Origin: Lachnospiraceae bacterium
GTDB lineage: Bacteria > Bacillota > Clostridia > Lachnospirales > Lachnospiraceae
NCBI GenBank assembly: GCA_017964745.1
Contig: JAGCRJ010000048.1
Span: 1-23,062, forward strand
Reading direction: 5' to 3'
DNA length: 23,062 bases
A program made the translations under genes and the position numbers. Below the pieces are notes generated by a model. The model was not told the origin of the DNA, ran no database searches, and saw only the letters and a list, made by a program, of their open reading frames with translations. Numbering within the stretch: position 1 is the first letter of the stretch; every line of letters begins with the position of its first letter. Positions 1 through 7,475 of the stretch are shown piece after piece.

Positions 1-117
1 ATTTGCAAGGATATCATTGACGGTTGATTCGTATTCGGTATACTGCGCGGGAGATCTTTTGAGAAGCGCGATCTGTATCTCCGCAATGGAATCTGATGTA
101 AGTTTTACGATCTTCAT
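1..117 (-). CDS. hisD: Histidinol dehydrogenase HisD, N-terminal fragment
   Basis: Only the first 39 codons are in the window; the gene continues past position 1. The reverse strand reads MKIVKLTSDS..., then an LLKRSP motif, which matches the start of clostridial HisD proteins as I know them. HisD oxidises L-histidinol to L-histidine in two NAD-dependent steps in the cytoplasm. The start ATG (115-117) follows a GGAGGAAATATT ribosome binding site. It lies 39 nt downstream of hisG in the same direction, the usual clostridial order hisZ-hisG-hisD. No catalytic residues are visible because the fragment is short, so the call rests on the N-terminal motif plus context. Confidence 0.72.
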   Translation of the reverse strand, partial: MKIVKLTSDSIAEIQIALLKRSPAQYTEYESTVNDILAN

Positions 118-156
118 AATATTTCCTCCGAAACTGCCGTTTATATACGGCGGCTT

Positions 157-804
157 TTATAATAATTCCTTTAGCTTTATGACAAGCTCCCTTATCCTGT
201 CTCCCTTAAGCTGCATACTGACGGGATTTACTATCATCCTGGCGGACAAAGGACAGATCTCTTCGAGAACTGTAAGTCCGTTTTCACGAAGCGTCGAGCC
301 TGTTTCGACGATATCGACTATGACATCGGCAAGACCGACTATCGGACCGAGCTCTACGCTTCCGTTAAGCTTGATGATATCGACTGTCTGGTTCTTCTTA
401 TTATTGAAATACTCCTTGGCAATCACGGGATATTTGCTCGCAACCCTTATCCTCTCATGGTGGAGAAGCTTCTCAGAGGCCGATTCGGGACCGCACACGC
501 ACATACGGCATTTTCCGAAGCCGAGATCAAGTATCTCATAAACGTTCCTGTTTTCTTCGAGAATGGTATCGCGTCCCACAACACCGATATCTGCGGCACC
601 GTACTCAACATAGGTGGGAACATCCGGTCCCTTTGAAAGAAAGAACCTTGTCTTGGTATCCTCGCTTGTAAAGATCAGCTTTCTTGAGGAAGGATCCTTC
701 ATCTCTTCACAGCTTATGCCGATCTTTTCAAAAAGCTCCATTGTTTTATTGGATAATCTGCCCTTTCCGAGAGCAAATGTAAGATAATCATCGTAACTGT
801 TCAT
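157..804 (-). CDS. hisG: ATP phosphoribosyltransferase, short-form catalytic subunit HisG
   Basis: Catalyses the first step of histidine synthesis, condensing ATP and PRPP to phosphoribosyl-ATP. At 215 residues it is the short form, which lacks the C-terminal histidine-binding domain of long HisG and needs HisZ as regulatory partner; hisZ lies directly upstream. Visible family features are the N-terminal ALGKGRL (residues 11-17), YGAADIGVVGRD (68-79) and the PRPP-binding signature from GLADVIVD to TLRENGL (157-177). The start has a GGAGAATATT ribosome binding site. The gap to hisZ is 18 nt. A small GCCGT/ACGGC hairpin (136-151) sits between hisG and hisD without a T-run, so I do not call it a terminator. 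Confidence 0.96.
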   Translation of the reverse strand: MNSYDDYLTFALGKGRLSNKTMELFEKIGISCEEMKDPSSRKLIFTSEDTKTRFFLSKGPDVPTYVEYGAADIGVVGRDTILEENRNVYEILDLGFGKCRMCVCGPESASEKLLHHERIRVASKYPVIAKEYFNNKKNQTVDIIKLNGSVELGPIVGLADVIVDIVETGSTLRENGLTVLEEICPLSARMIVNPVSMQLKGDRIRELVIKLKELL

Positions 805-822
805 AATATTCTCCGAATTCGG

Positions 823-1950
823 TTATTTCTTGATCAATGCCGCTCTTCCGCCTTTTTCACGGATCAGGCACGCTTTCTTTACAGCTTCTTCATAGCTTGA
901 AGGATCGCAGGGATCATATACGATCTCTTCAACGGTAGATTCTTCGGGAAATGCCTTGCCCTGTCTTTCAAGAAGCTTTTCGACATCGTCGGGAAGAATG
1001 ACAAATCCGACTGCAGGGGCGTCTTTACCGAAATATGAAAGAAGCTTATCATATCTTCCACCCATCGCTATGGGTGAACCGGTACCGAGTGCGAAAGCTT
1101 TGAATACTATACCGGTATAATACTGGTACTTTGAAAGCATTCCGAGGTCAAAGGAAACATATTTCTCATATCCTCTTATCTTGAGAAGATCGAACAAAGA
1201 AGTGAGCCTTTCGATCGCTTTCTTGGATATATCGTTGCCTGCATCCTTTTCAAGCTCCGAGAGCATTGAATGATCCGCAAATGTATCCGTTATACGTAAA
1301 AGCTTATCCCTCATTTCATCGGATATATTTAATTCCTTTAAAAGATCCGCTGCAGCAATGGGGTTTTTGGACGAGATAAGATCGCGCAGATCGGCTTCTT
1401 CTTCAGGTGAAAGCTTCGCTTCCGAGCATAGTCCCTTGAAATAATCAACCTCTCCCACCGAAATACGGAAGTTTTCAAGCCCTGTCTTTAACAGACTTTC
1501 TATAAGAAGGGATACCATTTCCGCATCGGCTTCGACTGATGCATCTCCAATGAACTCCGCACCCTCCTGAGTCACCTCCGAATATTTACCCTGAAGTGAA
1601 GAGATATTCTGGAAGGTCGATCCGATATATGAAAACCTGAGCGGTCTGTCTTCATCCATGAAATACTTTGCCGCACATCTGGCGATCGAAGGAGTAAAAT
1701 CCGGACGAAGCGCTATGGTCTCATTATCCTTGTCAAAGAATTTGTACAGCTCTCTTGAGGGGATGGTTCCGACTTCCTTGGAAAAGACATCGAAATACTC
1801 GAATGAAGGAGTCTGGATATCGGAATATCCGTACGAGGACAGACAATCCGAAATGGTCTTCCTTACGTATTTGATATTGTCATATTCTTTTCCGTAGATA
1901 TCCCTGACGCCGTCGGGAGTATGCAGTAAATTGTTCTTGAAATTGCTCAT
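823..1950 (-). CDS. hisZ: ATP phosphoribosyltransferase regulatory subunit HisZ
   Basis: A histidyl-tRNA-synthetase-like protein that lacks aminoacylation activity and acts as the histidine-sensing partner of short HisG (known for the family). At 375 residues it fits HisZ and is shorter than HisRS. Class II synthetase-like motifs are visible: LRPDFTPSIAR (81-91), QEGAEFIG (128-135), and a C-terminal GGRYDKLLSYFG in the position of HisRS motif 3. The HisRS anticodon-binding domain is missing, which excludes HisRS itself. It is the first gene of the his operon. The nearest ribosome binding site (AAAGGA) is about 14 nt from the ATG, longer than usual, so initiation may be modest. Confidence 0.93.
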   Translation of the reverse strand: MSNFKNNLLHTPDGVRDIYGKEYDNIKYVRKTISDCLSSYGYSDIQTPSFEYFDVFSKEVGTIPSRELYKFFDKDNETIALRPDFTPSIARCAAKYFMDEDRPLRFSYIGSTFQNISSLQGKYSEVTQEGAEFIGDASVEADAEMVSLLIESLLKTGLENFRISVGEVDYFKGLCSEAKLSPEEEADLRDLISSKNPIAAADLLKELNISDEMRDKLLRITDTFADHSMLSELEKDAGNDISKKAIERLTSLFDLLKIRGYEKYVSFDLGMLSKYQYYTGIVFKAFALGTGSPIAMGGRYDKLLSYFGKDAPAVGFVILPDDVEKLLERQGKAFPEESTVEEIVYDPCDPSSYEEAVKKACLIREKGGRAALIKK

Positions 1951-2002
1951 AATAACTGATTATATCCTTTTTTCGTGGTAAAATAACTATGTTTTGCAGG
2001 AA

Positions 2003-2042
2003 CTTTTAACACTTTACTATGCTAATATGCTAACTTGCTAAC
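2003..2042 (-). promoter_or_regulatory. 8-bp tandem repeats at the his transcription start (candidate operator)
   Basis: Downstream of the his -10 box the minus strand reads GTTAGCAA, GTTAGCAT, ATTAGCAT, then the weaker AGTAAAGT and GTTAAAAG. Each unit is exactly 8 bp with no gap. The first unit begins at about the expected start site. TrpR-family repressors are known to bind in tandem at 8-bp steps, and a TrpR-family protein (YerC/HisR type) has been linked to his genes in Firmicutes. Assignment to that regulator is inference. Confidence 0.55.
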
Positions 2043-2049
2043 ACATTGA

Positions 2050-2078
2050 ATTATACTTACAGGATATCGATGTGTCAA
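2050..2078 (-). promoter_or_regulatory. Sigma-A promoter of the his operon
   Basis: On the minus strand the -35 box is TTGACA (2073-2078) and the -10 box is TATAAT (2050-2055), both perfect, with a 17-nt spacer. Transcription should begin near 2043, giving a leader of about 93 nt before hisZ. Such a consensus promoter implies strong basal activity that needs repression. Confidence 0.88.
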
Positions 2079-2130
2079 CCGATTTTTGAAAGTATCCGGA
2101 TATAGTACTTCCGGATCTGACGGGAGCAAT

Positions 2131-3405
2131 ATGGAATCTGTTTATTTTGGAAAAGAGAATAACGAAAGTTCCGATAAGGATGAGATAAAAGCTCCTTTAA
2201 CCCCTTATATGACCGGCCCTTCCGATCAGGGATCTTCCGGTGAATATACTGAGGTATATACCAGGGAATATTATTTTCCGGATGAGAATAATATTAAACT
2301 GAAGACAGAAAGCTTTTTATCACGATTATTCGGATCGTCTGTGGCCGATTTCATTGTGCTGTGCATTATCATGCCCGTTGCATACATAAATCTGTATCTG
2401 TCCACTCCTGTTCTGTATTTTGCCGAAACACAGGTCATTTATACAGCCACGGCAGTTATTTTTTATGCCGCACTGTTTATTCTTCTGTTTTTCCTTATAC
2501 ATAATTCTTTCCGCAGAAAAATATATGTTCTGGAGGGAAGAACCCTTTATGAGATAAGGAAAAACGTAAGGGTGAAGACATGGAAAAAAGGATTCTTTTC
2601 AACCGCCGAAAAAGCCGATAAACGCATTCATGAAAGATATGCCGGATATTGTGCGTATGCCGACAGGCATATTTCCGAAAAAAGCCATCGCGTCAAAAAG
2701 ATACTGACTTCAGTTACCGAATCCGGTGATATAAATGATAAGGGACGCCTGTTTTCCGGGTTTAACGAAAAGAAAATGAATGATGACGAGATCCTGATCC
2801 CGCACCATTATATAAAATATGATCCCACTCAGACATATTTCAGGAAAAATCCTCTGCGAAAGGTTTTCTTTGTCCTGTTCAGACTCGCATTGTACGGTGC
2901 ATGCATATTCTATATTTTAAGTGCGGGAATAAAGAAAACAGAAGTTTTTAACCGTGAGATCGGATCATTTACGGAATCCTGGGATAAAGTTATGGAACCG
3001 CTTGGATTTGAGCGTGAGGAAAATAATATTCCCGGTTTCTATTTCGAGAATATTGATTACATCGATGATTCCGACACATATCTTCATAATTCCGTAAGAT
3101 TATATTTTGATGTGACGGAGGAAGGACTGAAATTCACCGGATATTTTGTTAATTATGATCTGCATTACGGAGATGATACCTCAAAGATATATGAGGTTAT
3201 GAACTTACTTTATGATCTCGATATACGTGAAACAGCGGATATCGATTCTATGATCGAAGAATATTCCGATAATAACGGAACAGATATTACAAATACTCTC
3301 ATGACAGACGATTATTACATAGATTTAACGGTAAAAGAATCATATTGGGCCGATTACAGTGTCTATATATATGTCAGGACGAGACACAGGGATATTTTTA
3401 ACTGA
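2131..3405 (+). CDS. Three-TM membrane protein of unknown function
   Basis: I do not recognise this 424-residue protein. I start it at ATG 2131 because GGGAG (2122-2126) sits just upstream; a TTG at 2086 in frame has no such site and falls next to the his promoter. The N-terminal ~65 residues are acidic and polar. Two hydrophobic segments lie at about 70-90 and 101-123, then a basic loop (about 124-246, many K/R) and a third segment at about 247-268. By the positive-inside rule the loop is cytoplasmic and the C-terminal ~155 residues, rich in D, Y and N, are outside. No enzyme motif, lipobox or signal peptide is seen. The gene stands alone, divergent from his and convergent with recU (8-bp gap). 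Confidence 0.82.
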   Translation: MESVYFGKENNESSDKDEIKAPLTPYMTGPSDQGSSGEYTEVYTREYYFPDENNIKLKTESFLSRLFGSSVADFIVLCIIMPVAYINLYLSTPVLYFAETQVIYTATAVIFYAALFILLFFLIHNSFRRKIYVLEGRTLYEIRKNVRVKTWKKGFFSTAEKADKRIHERYAGYCAYADRHISEKSHRVKKILTSVTESGDINDKGRLFSGFNEKKMNDDEILIPHHYIKYDPTQTYFRKNPLRKVFFVLFRLALYGACIFYILSAGIKKTEVFNREIGSFTESWDKVMEPLGFEREENNIPGFYFENIDYIDDSDTYLHNSVRLYFDVTEEGLKFTGYFVNYDLHYGDDTSKIYEVMNLLYDLDIRETADIDSMIEEYSDNNGTDITNTLMTDDYYIDLTVKESYWADYSVYIYVRTRHRDIFN

Positions 3406-3413
3406 TTCGCTGA

Positions 3414-3947
3414 TCATTCGGGCCTGTCAGCGAGATCCTGATTTACCTTGTCAAGATAAGGGACAGGTATGCCGGGGGATTCGGGAATAATATAATCGGG
3501 ATTCAGTTCATCATGGCGGAAGGATTTTCTTCCGCCGTTTTTGGCTCTTTCCCAGAAGAATTCAAGCATCTGCAGGGGAAGGTAATAAAGCTCTCCTCTT
3601 CCCGTAAAATAGATCAAAAAGAAAGCGATGCCGCCCTGCTTTTCAAATTTCCTCATGAACTCAACCTGATGTTCATGAATATTGTTTAATGAAAAAGTGT
3701 CGGTTGCACATTCCTTCGCATCAAAACAAATGGGAATTCCCTGCACTGCTCCAATATAGTCGACTGTGGACTTCTGGTCGAAATAAGCGAGCGTGATATG
3801 CCTGGTCTCCTTATCGATATTGATGGGAGTTATGGGAGTCGGGATCTTCTGTACAAGTGCGAGCCCCGCTTCGTCATATTTTTCATTTGATCTGTTTATG
3901 AGATCTTCCAGAGTGGAACCTCTGAGTCCTCTTGATTTCCAGGTAGT
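3414..3947 (-). CDS. recU: Holliday junction resolvase RecU
   Basis: Note: the reading frame opens at the ATG occupying 3948-3950, so the full gene spans 3414-3950 (178 residues); see the separate entry for its start. RecU cleaves four-way DNA junctions during recombination and segregation in Firmicutes. Visible family features are NRSNEKYDEAG near residues 19-29, KIPTP (35-39), STVDYIG with D64, and FDAKE (76-80), the PD-(D/E)XK-type metal and catalytic set. The length fits the family. In Bacillus recU sits with a PBP gene; here it closes an operon after an RluA-family synthase. Confidence 0.9.
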   Translation of the reverse strand, partial: TTWKSRGLRGSTLEDLINRSNEKYDEAGLALVQKIPTPITPINIDKETRHITLAYFDQKSTVDYIGAVQGIPICFDAKECATDTFSLNNIHEHQVEFMRKFEKQGGIAFFLIYFTGRGELYYLPLQMLEFFWERAKNGGRKSFRHDELNPDYIIPESPGIPVPYLDKVNQDLADRPE

Positions 3948-3950
3948 CAT
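3947..3950 (-). other. ATGA start/stop overlap of recU and the RluA-family gene
   Basis: On the minus strand the four bases ATGA hold the recU start codon (3948-3950) and the stop codon of the upstream pseudouridine synthase (3947-3949). This is the classic arrangement for translational coupling and fixes the recU start at 3950. Confidence 0.85.
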
Positions 3951-4924
3951 AAAGGCATTTCCTCTGAACTGAAAGCTTTTGCATATACTTTGATCATATC
4001 TGCCGGGACGGGAGCTTTAAAGCTTCTTCCGTTATATAAGCTGTCTGCATCGGTTACTTTGATCTCATAAGCATGAAGCATCTGCCTTGAGGCATTATAT
4101 ATTCCTCTTCCGCCGTATTTTGGATCGCCTGTGATGGGATGACCGAGATACGATAAATGCGCTCTTATCTGATGGCTCTTTCCGGTAAACAGTCTTACCT
4201 TCAAAAGTGTGGCATCATCTCCTGCTTTTATAACTTCAAAGCCTGTTCTGATCTCTGTAGATCCTACGATTTCTTTATCCGTAAAAAGAAGCCTGTTGTT
4301 CTTCTCATCCTTTTTTACATAGGAAGTATGGATACCTTCTTTTGTAAATCTTCCTTTTACAATTGCAAGGTAATACTTTTCGGCTTCTCTTTCCGAAAGG
4401 ATCTTATTAAGAAAACGTGCACCCTGAAGAGATCTTGAACAGAGAATGAGTCCTGAAGTATTACGGTCCAGCCTGTTGCAGATCGAAGGTCTGAATGATG
4501 AAAGGCCATCCGCACTGATATCACCGCTTTTTAAAAGATATCCTAAAAGATAGTCATTTATCGAAAGATCGCCGCTTGCATCCGATTGTGAAAGAATCCC
4601 GGCGGGTTTATTGAAGATAAGGATATCGTTGTCTGAATAAACCGTATCGATCTTTCCGAATTCTTCAAAGGCTTTAATGTAACGGGAGATATCGGTCTTT
4701 TCGCCCACAGAAAATTTTTCGTATGTTTCATCAGAAAAGAAAACACTGACAATATCGCCGGCGGAGAGCAGTTCATGACCGTCAGCTTTGTTTCCGTTCA
4801 GAATTATGTTCTTTTTTCGCAGCTGTTTATAGAGTAAGCTTCCCGGGCATGAAGGAAGAAGCCTTTTTAGAAATTTATCAAGACGCTGCCCAGCGGATTC
4901 ATTTGTTACCGTAATTTCTTTCAT
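3947..4924 (-). CDS. RluA-family 23S rRNA pseudouridine synthase
   Basis: Isomerises uridine to pseudouridine in RNA, probably 23S rRNA. It has 325 residues: an S4-like RNA-binding segment at about 12-70 (AGQRLDKFLKRLL then RKKNIILNG), then the catalytic domain with FNKPAGILSQ (104-113), the active-site NRLDRNTSGL (150-159, catalytic Asp153) and HQIRAHLSYLGHPI with TGDPKYGG near the C-terminus. This layout fits the RluC/RluD branch; which uridine is modified cannot be told. The ATG overlaps the stop of the upstream gene as TAATG, and its own stop overlaps recU as ATGA, so it is embedded in a coupled operon. Confidence 0.92.
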   Translation of the reverse strand: MKEITVTNESAGQRLDKFLKRLLPSCPGSLLYKQLRKKNIILNGNKADGHELLSAGDIVSVFFSDETYEKFSVGEKTDISRYIKAFEEFGKIDTVYSDNDILIFNKPAGILSQSDASGDLSINDYLLGYLLKSGDISADGLSSFRPSICNRLDRNTSGLILCSRSLQGARFLNKILSEREAEKYYLAIVKGRFTKEGIHTSYVKKDEKNNRLLFTDKEIVGSTEIRTGFEVIKAGDDATLLKVRLFTGKSHQIRAHLSYLGHPITGDPKYGGRGIYNASRQMLHAYEIKVTDADSLYNGRSFKAPVPADMIKVYAKAFSSEEMPL

Positions 4925-5481
4925 TACAAAACAATCTGTTTAAGCACTGACATAACAGCCTCATCTCCGCTTTCCGAAGGTTTTAGGGATGAGATCCTGT
5001 TAAGGTAAGCTTTTTTATCAGTAAATACTTTAACGGTAATGTTCTTTAGATTTTCAACGGCAAGGATCGAGGTTACGTGATCCTTGAATTTATTCTCGTC
5101 AAACTTAGCATCTTCCGAATAACCGATAATACAGTTATCGGAAACGCACAGATGTGAAACCCTGTGATTGATCTTTTCGGATGTGAAGATCATATCGTAC
5201 GCGTTAAGCAGTCCTTCACATTCGATCTTTTCCTTAAAGCTTTTGTATCTGAGAAACATTATGACCGACACAAGCGCTTTGGATGCGGGAAGAACTCCGA
5301 GTACCGCAACGATGGTCAGAAGGTTTTTCTTGGTCCCGGTCGATATGTAACCGGTAAGAAAGATCGCTGCAGATAACGAATAAAGGATTATTGTTCTGGC
5401 AATCTCATATTTTTTTTGTGTATCCAGATACAGATAAGTACCCTTAAAATTATCACCCGAAAAAAGTCTGGAAATAGTCAT
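4924..5481 (-). CDS. Small two-TM membrane protein, function unknown
   Basis: A 185-residue protein I cannot assign. Two hydrophobic segments (about 27-46 and 54-75) are separated by a short loop GTKKN, giving a hairpin anchor with both ends probably in the cytoplasm. The C-terminal ~105 residues are soluble and mixed alpha/beta in character. No catalytic motif is seen. Both ends overlap neighbours by one base (TAATG at the SDR stop and TAATG at the pseudouridine synthase start), so it is a true coding gene and likely co-translated with them. A role tied to RNA modification or RecU would be a guess. Confidence 0.82.
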   Translation of the reverse strand: MTISRLFSGDNFKGTYLYLDTQKKYEIARTIILYSLSAAIFLTGYISTGTKKNLLTIVAVLGVLPASKALVSVIMFLRYKSFKEKIECEGLLNAYDMIFTSEKINHRVSHLCVSDNCIIGYSEDAKFDENKFKDHVTSILAVENLKNITVKVFTDKKAYLNRISSLKPSESGDEAVMSVLKQIVL

Positions 5482-6251
5482 TAACGATATAACCTGTCAG
5501 TAAATGAAATGATCATATGATGAGGAACTGTCTTGGTTAAGATATAAAACAGCTTCATCATGGTGGTGGGAATTGAGATCTCTTTCCTTGCAAAGGAATC
5601 CCTGAGTGCCGTTTTAACTACCACATCGGGAGTTGTCATGGCCCATTTCTTCATCGATAGAGTTCTCGTTCCGAGTTTTTCGGCAACATCAAAGAATTCT
5701 GTCTTAACCGGGCCGGGACATACAGCTGTCACATAAATATTTCTGTCTTTAAGCTCTGCATTGAGCGATCTTGAAAAGCTGAGGACATATGATTTGGTAG
5801 CGGCATAAACCGAAAACGAGGGCTGCGGGACGAAAGCCGCACTTGAAGCAAGATTAATTATCCTGGAATTCTTACCCATGAAAGGAAGACATGCATAGGT
5901 TACATCGGTAAGTGCCCTTACATTAAGATCGCACATACCGGTCTCTTCTTTCCTGTCGCCTTTTGCGAATTCGCCGAGAATTCCGTATCCTGCGGCATTG
6001 ATAAGAAACCTGACCCTGCACTTATCTGCACGAAGCATTGCAGAGATCCTGTTTACGGTATTTCTGTTGGAAAGATCTCCACTTATTATCTTGGCATGAT
6101 GACGGAGCTTTTCAGCAAGCTCTTCGAGTCTTTCCTTTCTTCTTGCAACGATCCAGATCTCATCGAGTGCATCCATGCTCTGATCGAGAGCCATGGCAAA
6201 TTCACGTCCGATACCTGATGATGCTCCTGTGATTATAGCGATATATTTCAA
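5481..6251 (-). CDS. Short-chain dehydrogenase/reductase (SDR family)
   Basis: A 256-residue classical SDR that binds NAD(P) and oxidises or reduces an unknown substrate. The Rossmann glycine motif TGASSGIG is at 8-15, NAAGYG at 85-90, Asn110, the catalytic Ser in NLASSAAF (136/137), and YAATK with Tyr149 and Lys153; PGPVKTEFF follows at 179-187. The start is TTG (6249-6251), chosen because GGAGG sits 8 nt upstream and no ATG fits; that site is encoded by the last codons of the amidase gene, 4 nt away. An ARRKERLEEL stretch at 36-45 hints at NADP use, but this is inference. Members of this branch are often annotated as general oxidoreductases (DltE/YqjQ-like). Confidence 0.9.
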   Translation of the reverse strand: MKYIAIITGASSGIGREFAMALDQSMDALDEIWIVARRKERLEELAEKLRHHAKIISGDLSNRNTVNRISAMLRADKCRVRFLINAAGYGILGEFAKGDRKEETGMCDLNVRALTDVTYACLPFMGKNSRIINLASSAAFVPQPSFSVYAATKSYVLSFSRSLNAELKDRNIYVTAVCPGPVKTEFFDVAEKLGTRTLSMKKWAMTTPDVVVKTALRDSFARKEISIPTTMMKLFYILTKTVPHHMIISFTDRLYR

Positions 6252-6255
6252 ATGA

Positions 6256-7401
6256 TTATCCTCCGTAGATAATGCCGGTCCTGTAAAGCGGTGTGTAATT
6301 TCCGTTAAAGCTTTCCAGGAAGGTTACGGGTTCCGATCTTGTATAGGCATCATATCTGTTGAAGCCTTTGATCACAATTGTGGGTCTGTATCCGTTCTCA
6401 AAAGGAAGAACAAGTTCAAAGCTTTCTTCGAATGTTCCGTTATAAGTATCCGCTCCGGGCCAGGGCTTTGATTCCTGCCAGGTCCATCCTCCGTCGGTTG
6501 ATAATGCATAGAACATCATCATACCGTCTGATTCGGTCGCACTTACGGTGACGGTTACGGTATTTGCTTCGGGATCGATGCTCTTTACCGATACAGTTAC
6601 ATTATCGGGAGCTGTTCTGTCTTCGTATGTGGCATCATTAAATGCCGAGGTGTCAGCATAAATAAGATCGTCGGAAGGTCCGGACATATCGATCCCGAGC
6701 ATCGGACTCTTAAGCCCGAAGTATTCGGCGATAGCATCGGCATCGGCTCTTCCGTATTCCCTGAGCTGGTCCCCCGTTCTCGTAAACTGAGCATCGACGG
6801 TTCCGTCCGCAAAGCAGTGCTCTATGATTACTGCAGGGATCTCCCGGTAAACATTTGCGGAGATTATGGTGTAATAATCGCCTTCAGTCCTGAGACCTTT
6901 TCTGGTCTTAACGCCTCTCGGATAAATGCCGAATTCATCCTCAAATCTGTGCATCAGAAGATTTCCGAACTGATATCCGTATCCGTTATATGGTGCGATA
7001 CGTGATGTATAAACTTCTATACCGAATCTGTCATGTGCGTAGCAGGCATTATAGTGAATACTGAAGACAAAATCAGCTTCGACACTCTGGGCGAATTTCG
7101 CTCTGTCCGTAAGGCTCATTGTGGTATCATTATCGAACCTTGTCATATATACGGTAACGCCTTCGTACATATTAAGTCTTTCGACAAGCGCCTGTGCGGT
7201 CATCAGGTTCATGAATCTTTCCTGTATCCTGCCGCCCTGTGTACCGGTGTCCGTGCCGCCGTGTCCGGGATCGATGACTATGACGAGGTTATCGTCCCTT
7301 GGAAAGACTCTTTCCGCTGCTGATACGTTTAATTCCGGTAACATGATCAGGATAAAGAGAAGCAGCACGGATATGCATTTTTTCAATGCAGATATTTTCA
7401 T
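6256..7401 (-). CDS. Secreted N-acetylmuramoyl-L-alanine amidase (Amidase_3)
   Basis: A zinc amidase that would cut the bond between muramic acid and the stem peptide outside the cell. Taking ATG 7399-7401 as start gives 381 residues. A signal peptide is clear: KISALKK, a hydrophobic core, then VSAAE. Zinc and catalytic residues are present: His in DPGHGG (residue ~47), Glu in IQERFMN (~61), His in FSIHYNA (~116) and Glu in IIEHCF (~194). A C-terminal stretch of about 120 residues looks beta-rich (VTVSVKS..., VTVTVSATES..., FSTDGGWTW-like) and may bind the wall. No Shine-Dalgarno is visible because a terminator T-run ends just upstream; a TTG two codons earlier (7405-7407) is no better. It heads a coupled operon. 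Confidence 0.9.
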   Translation of the reverse strand: MKISALKKCISVLLLFILIMLPELNVSAAERVFPRDDNLVIVIDPGHGGTDTGTQGGRIQERFMNLMTAQALVERLNMYEGVTVYMTRFDNDTTMSLTDRAKFAQSVEADFVFSIHYNACYAHDRFGIEVYTSRIAPYNGYGYQFGNLLMHRFEDEFGIYPRGVKTRKGLRTEGDYYTIISANVYREIPAVIIEHCFADGTVDAQFTRTGDQLREYGRADADAIAEYFGLKSPMLGIDMSGPSDDLIYADTSAFNDATYEDRTAPDNVTVSVKSIDPEANTVTVTVSATESDGMMMFYALSTDGGWTWQESKPWPGADTYNGTFEESFELVLPFENGYRPTIVIKGFNRYDAYTRSEPVTFLESFNGNYTPLYRTGIIYGG

Positions 7402-7410
7402 AAACAATGA

Positions 7411-7443
7411 GAAAAATAAAACCGGCTTTTAATAAGCCGGTTT
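7411..7443 (-). terminator. Rho-independent terminator after the coiled-coil gene
   Basis: Minus strand AAACCGGCTT, loop ATTAA, AAGCCGGTTT, then TATTTTTC: a perfect 10-bp stem with a T-run. It ends the parE-parC-rsmD-coaD-coiled-coil operon, 7 nt after the last stop codon. Confidence 0.92.
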
Positions 7444-7446
7444 ATC

Positions 7447-7475
7447 ATTTTATTCTTTATCGGTATCGGGATAAA
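7447..7475 (-). promoter_or_regulatory. Weak candidate promoter for the amidase operon
   Basis: Minus strand TTTATC (7470-7475), 17-nt spacer and TAAAAT (7447-7452) lie at the 3' end of the coiled-coil gene. Transcription would start inside the terminator hairpin, breaking it, and give a very short leader to the amidase ATG. The -35 box matches poorly, so this is tentative. Confidence 0.25.

Noticed and set aside
136..151. Terminator between hisG and hisD
   Set aside because: Stem is only 5 bp and lacks a T-run on the minus strand; hisD clearly continues the operon.
1951..2043. T-box or histidine-peptide attenuator in the hisZ leader
   Set aside because: The leader is only about 93 nt. It has no T-box motif, no run of His codons and no terminator hairpin; tandem repeats fit a repressor better.
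2086..2130. TTG start at 2086 for the three-TM gene
   Set aside because: No Shine-Dalgarno; ATG 2131 has GGGAG just upstream, and the extra 15 codons run up to the his -35 box.
3407..3436. Terminator between the three-TM gene and recU
   Set aside because: A 7-bp TCGCTGA/TCAGCGA stem exists but has a 13-nt loop and no T-run on either strand.
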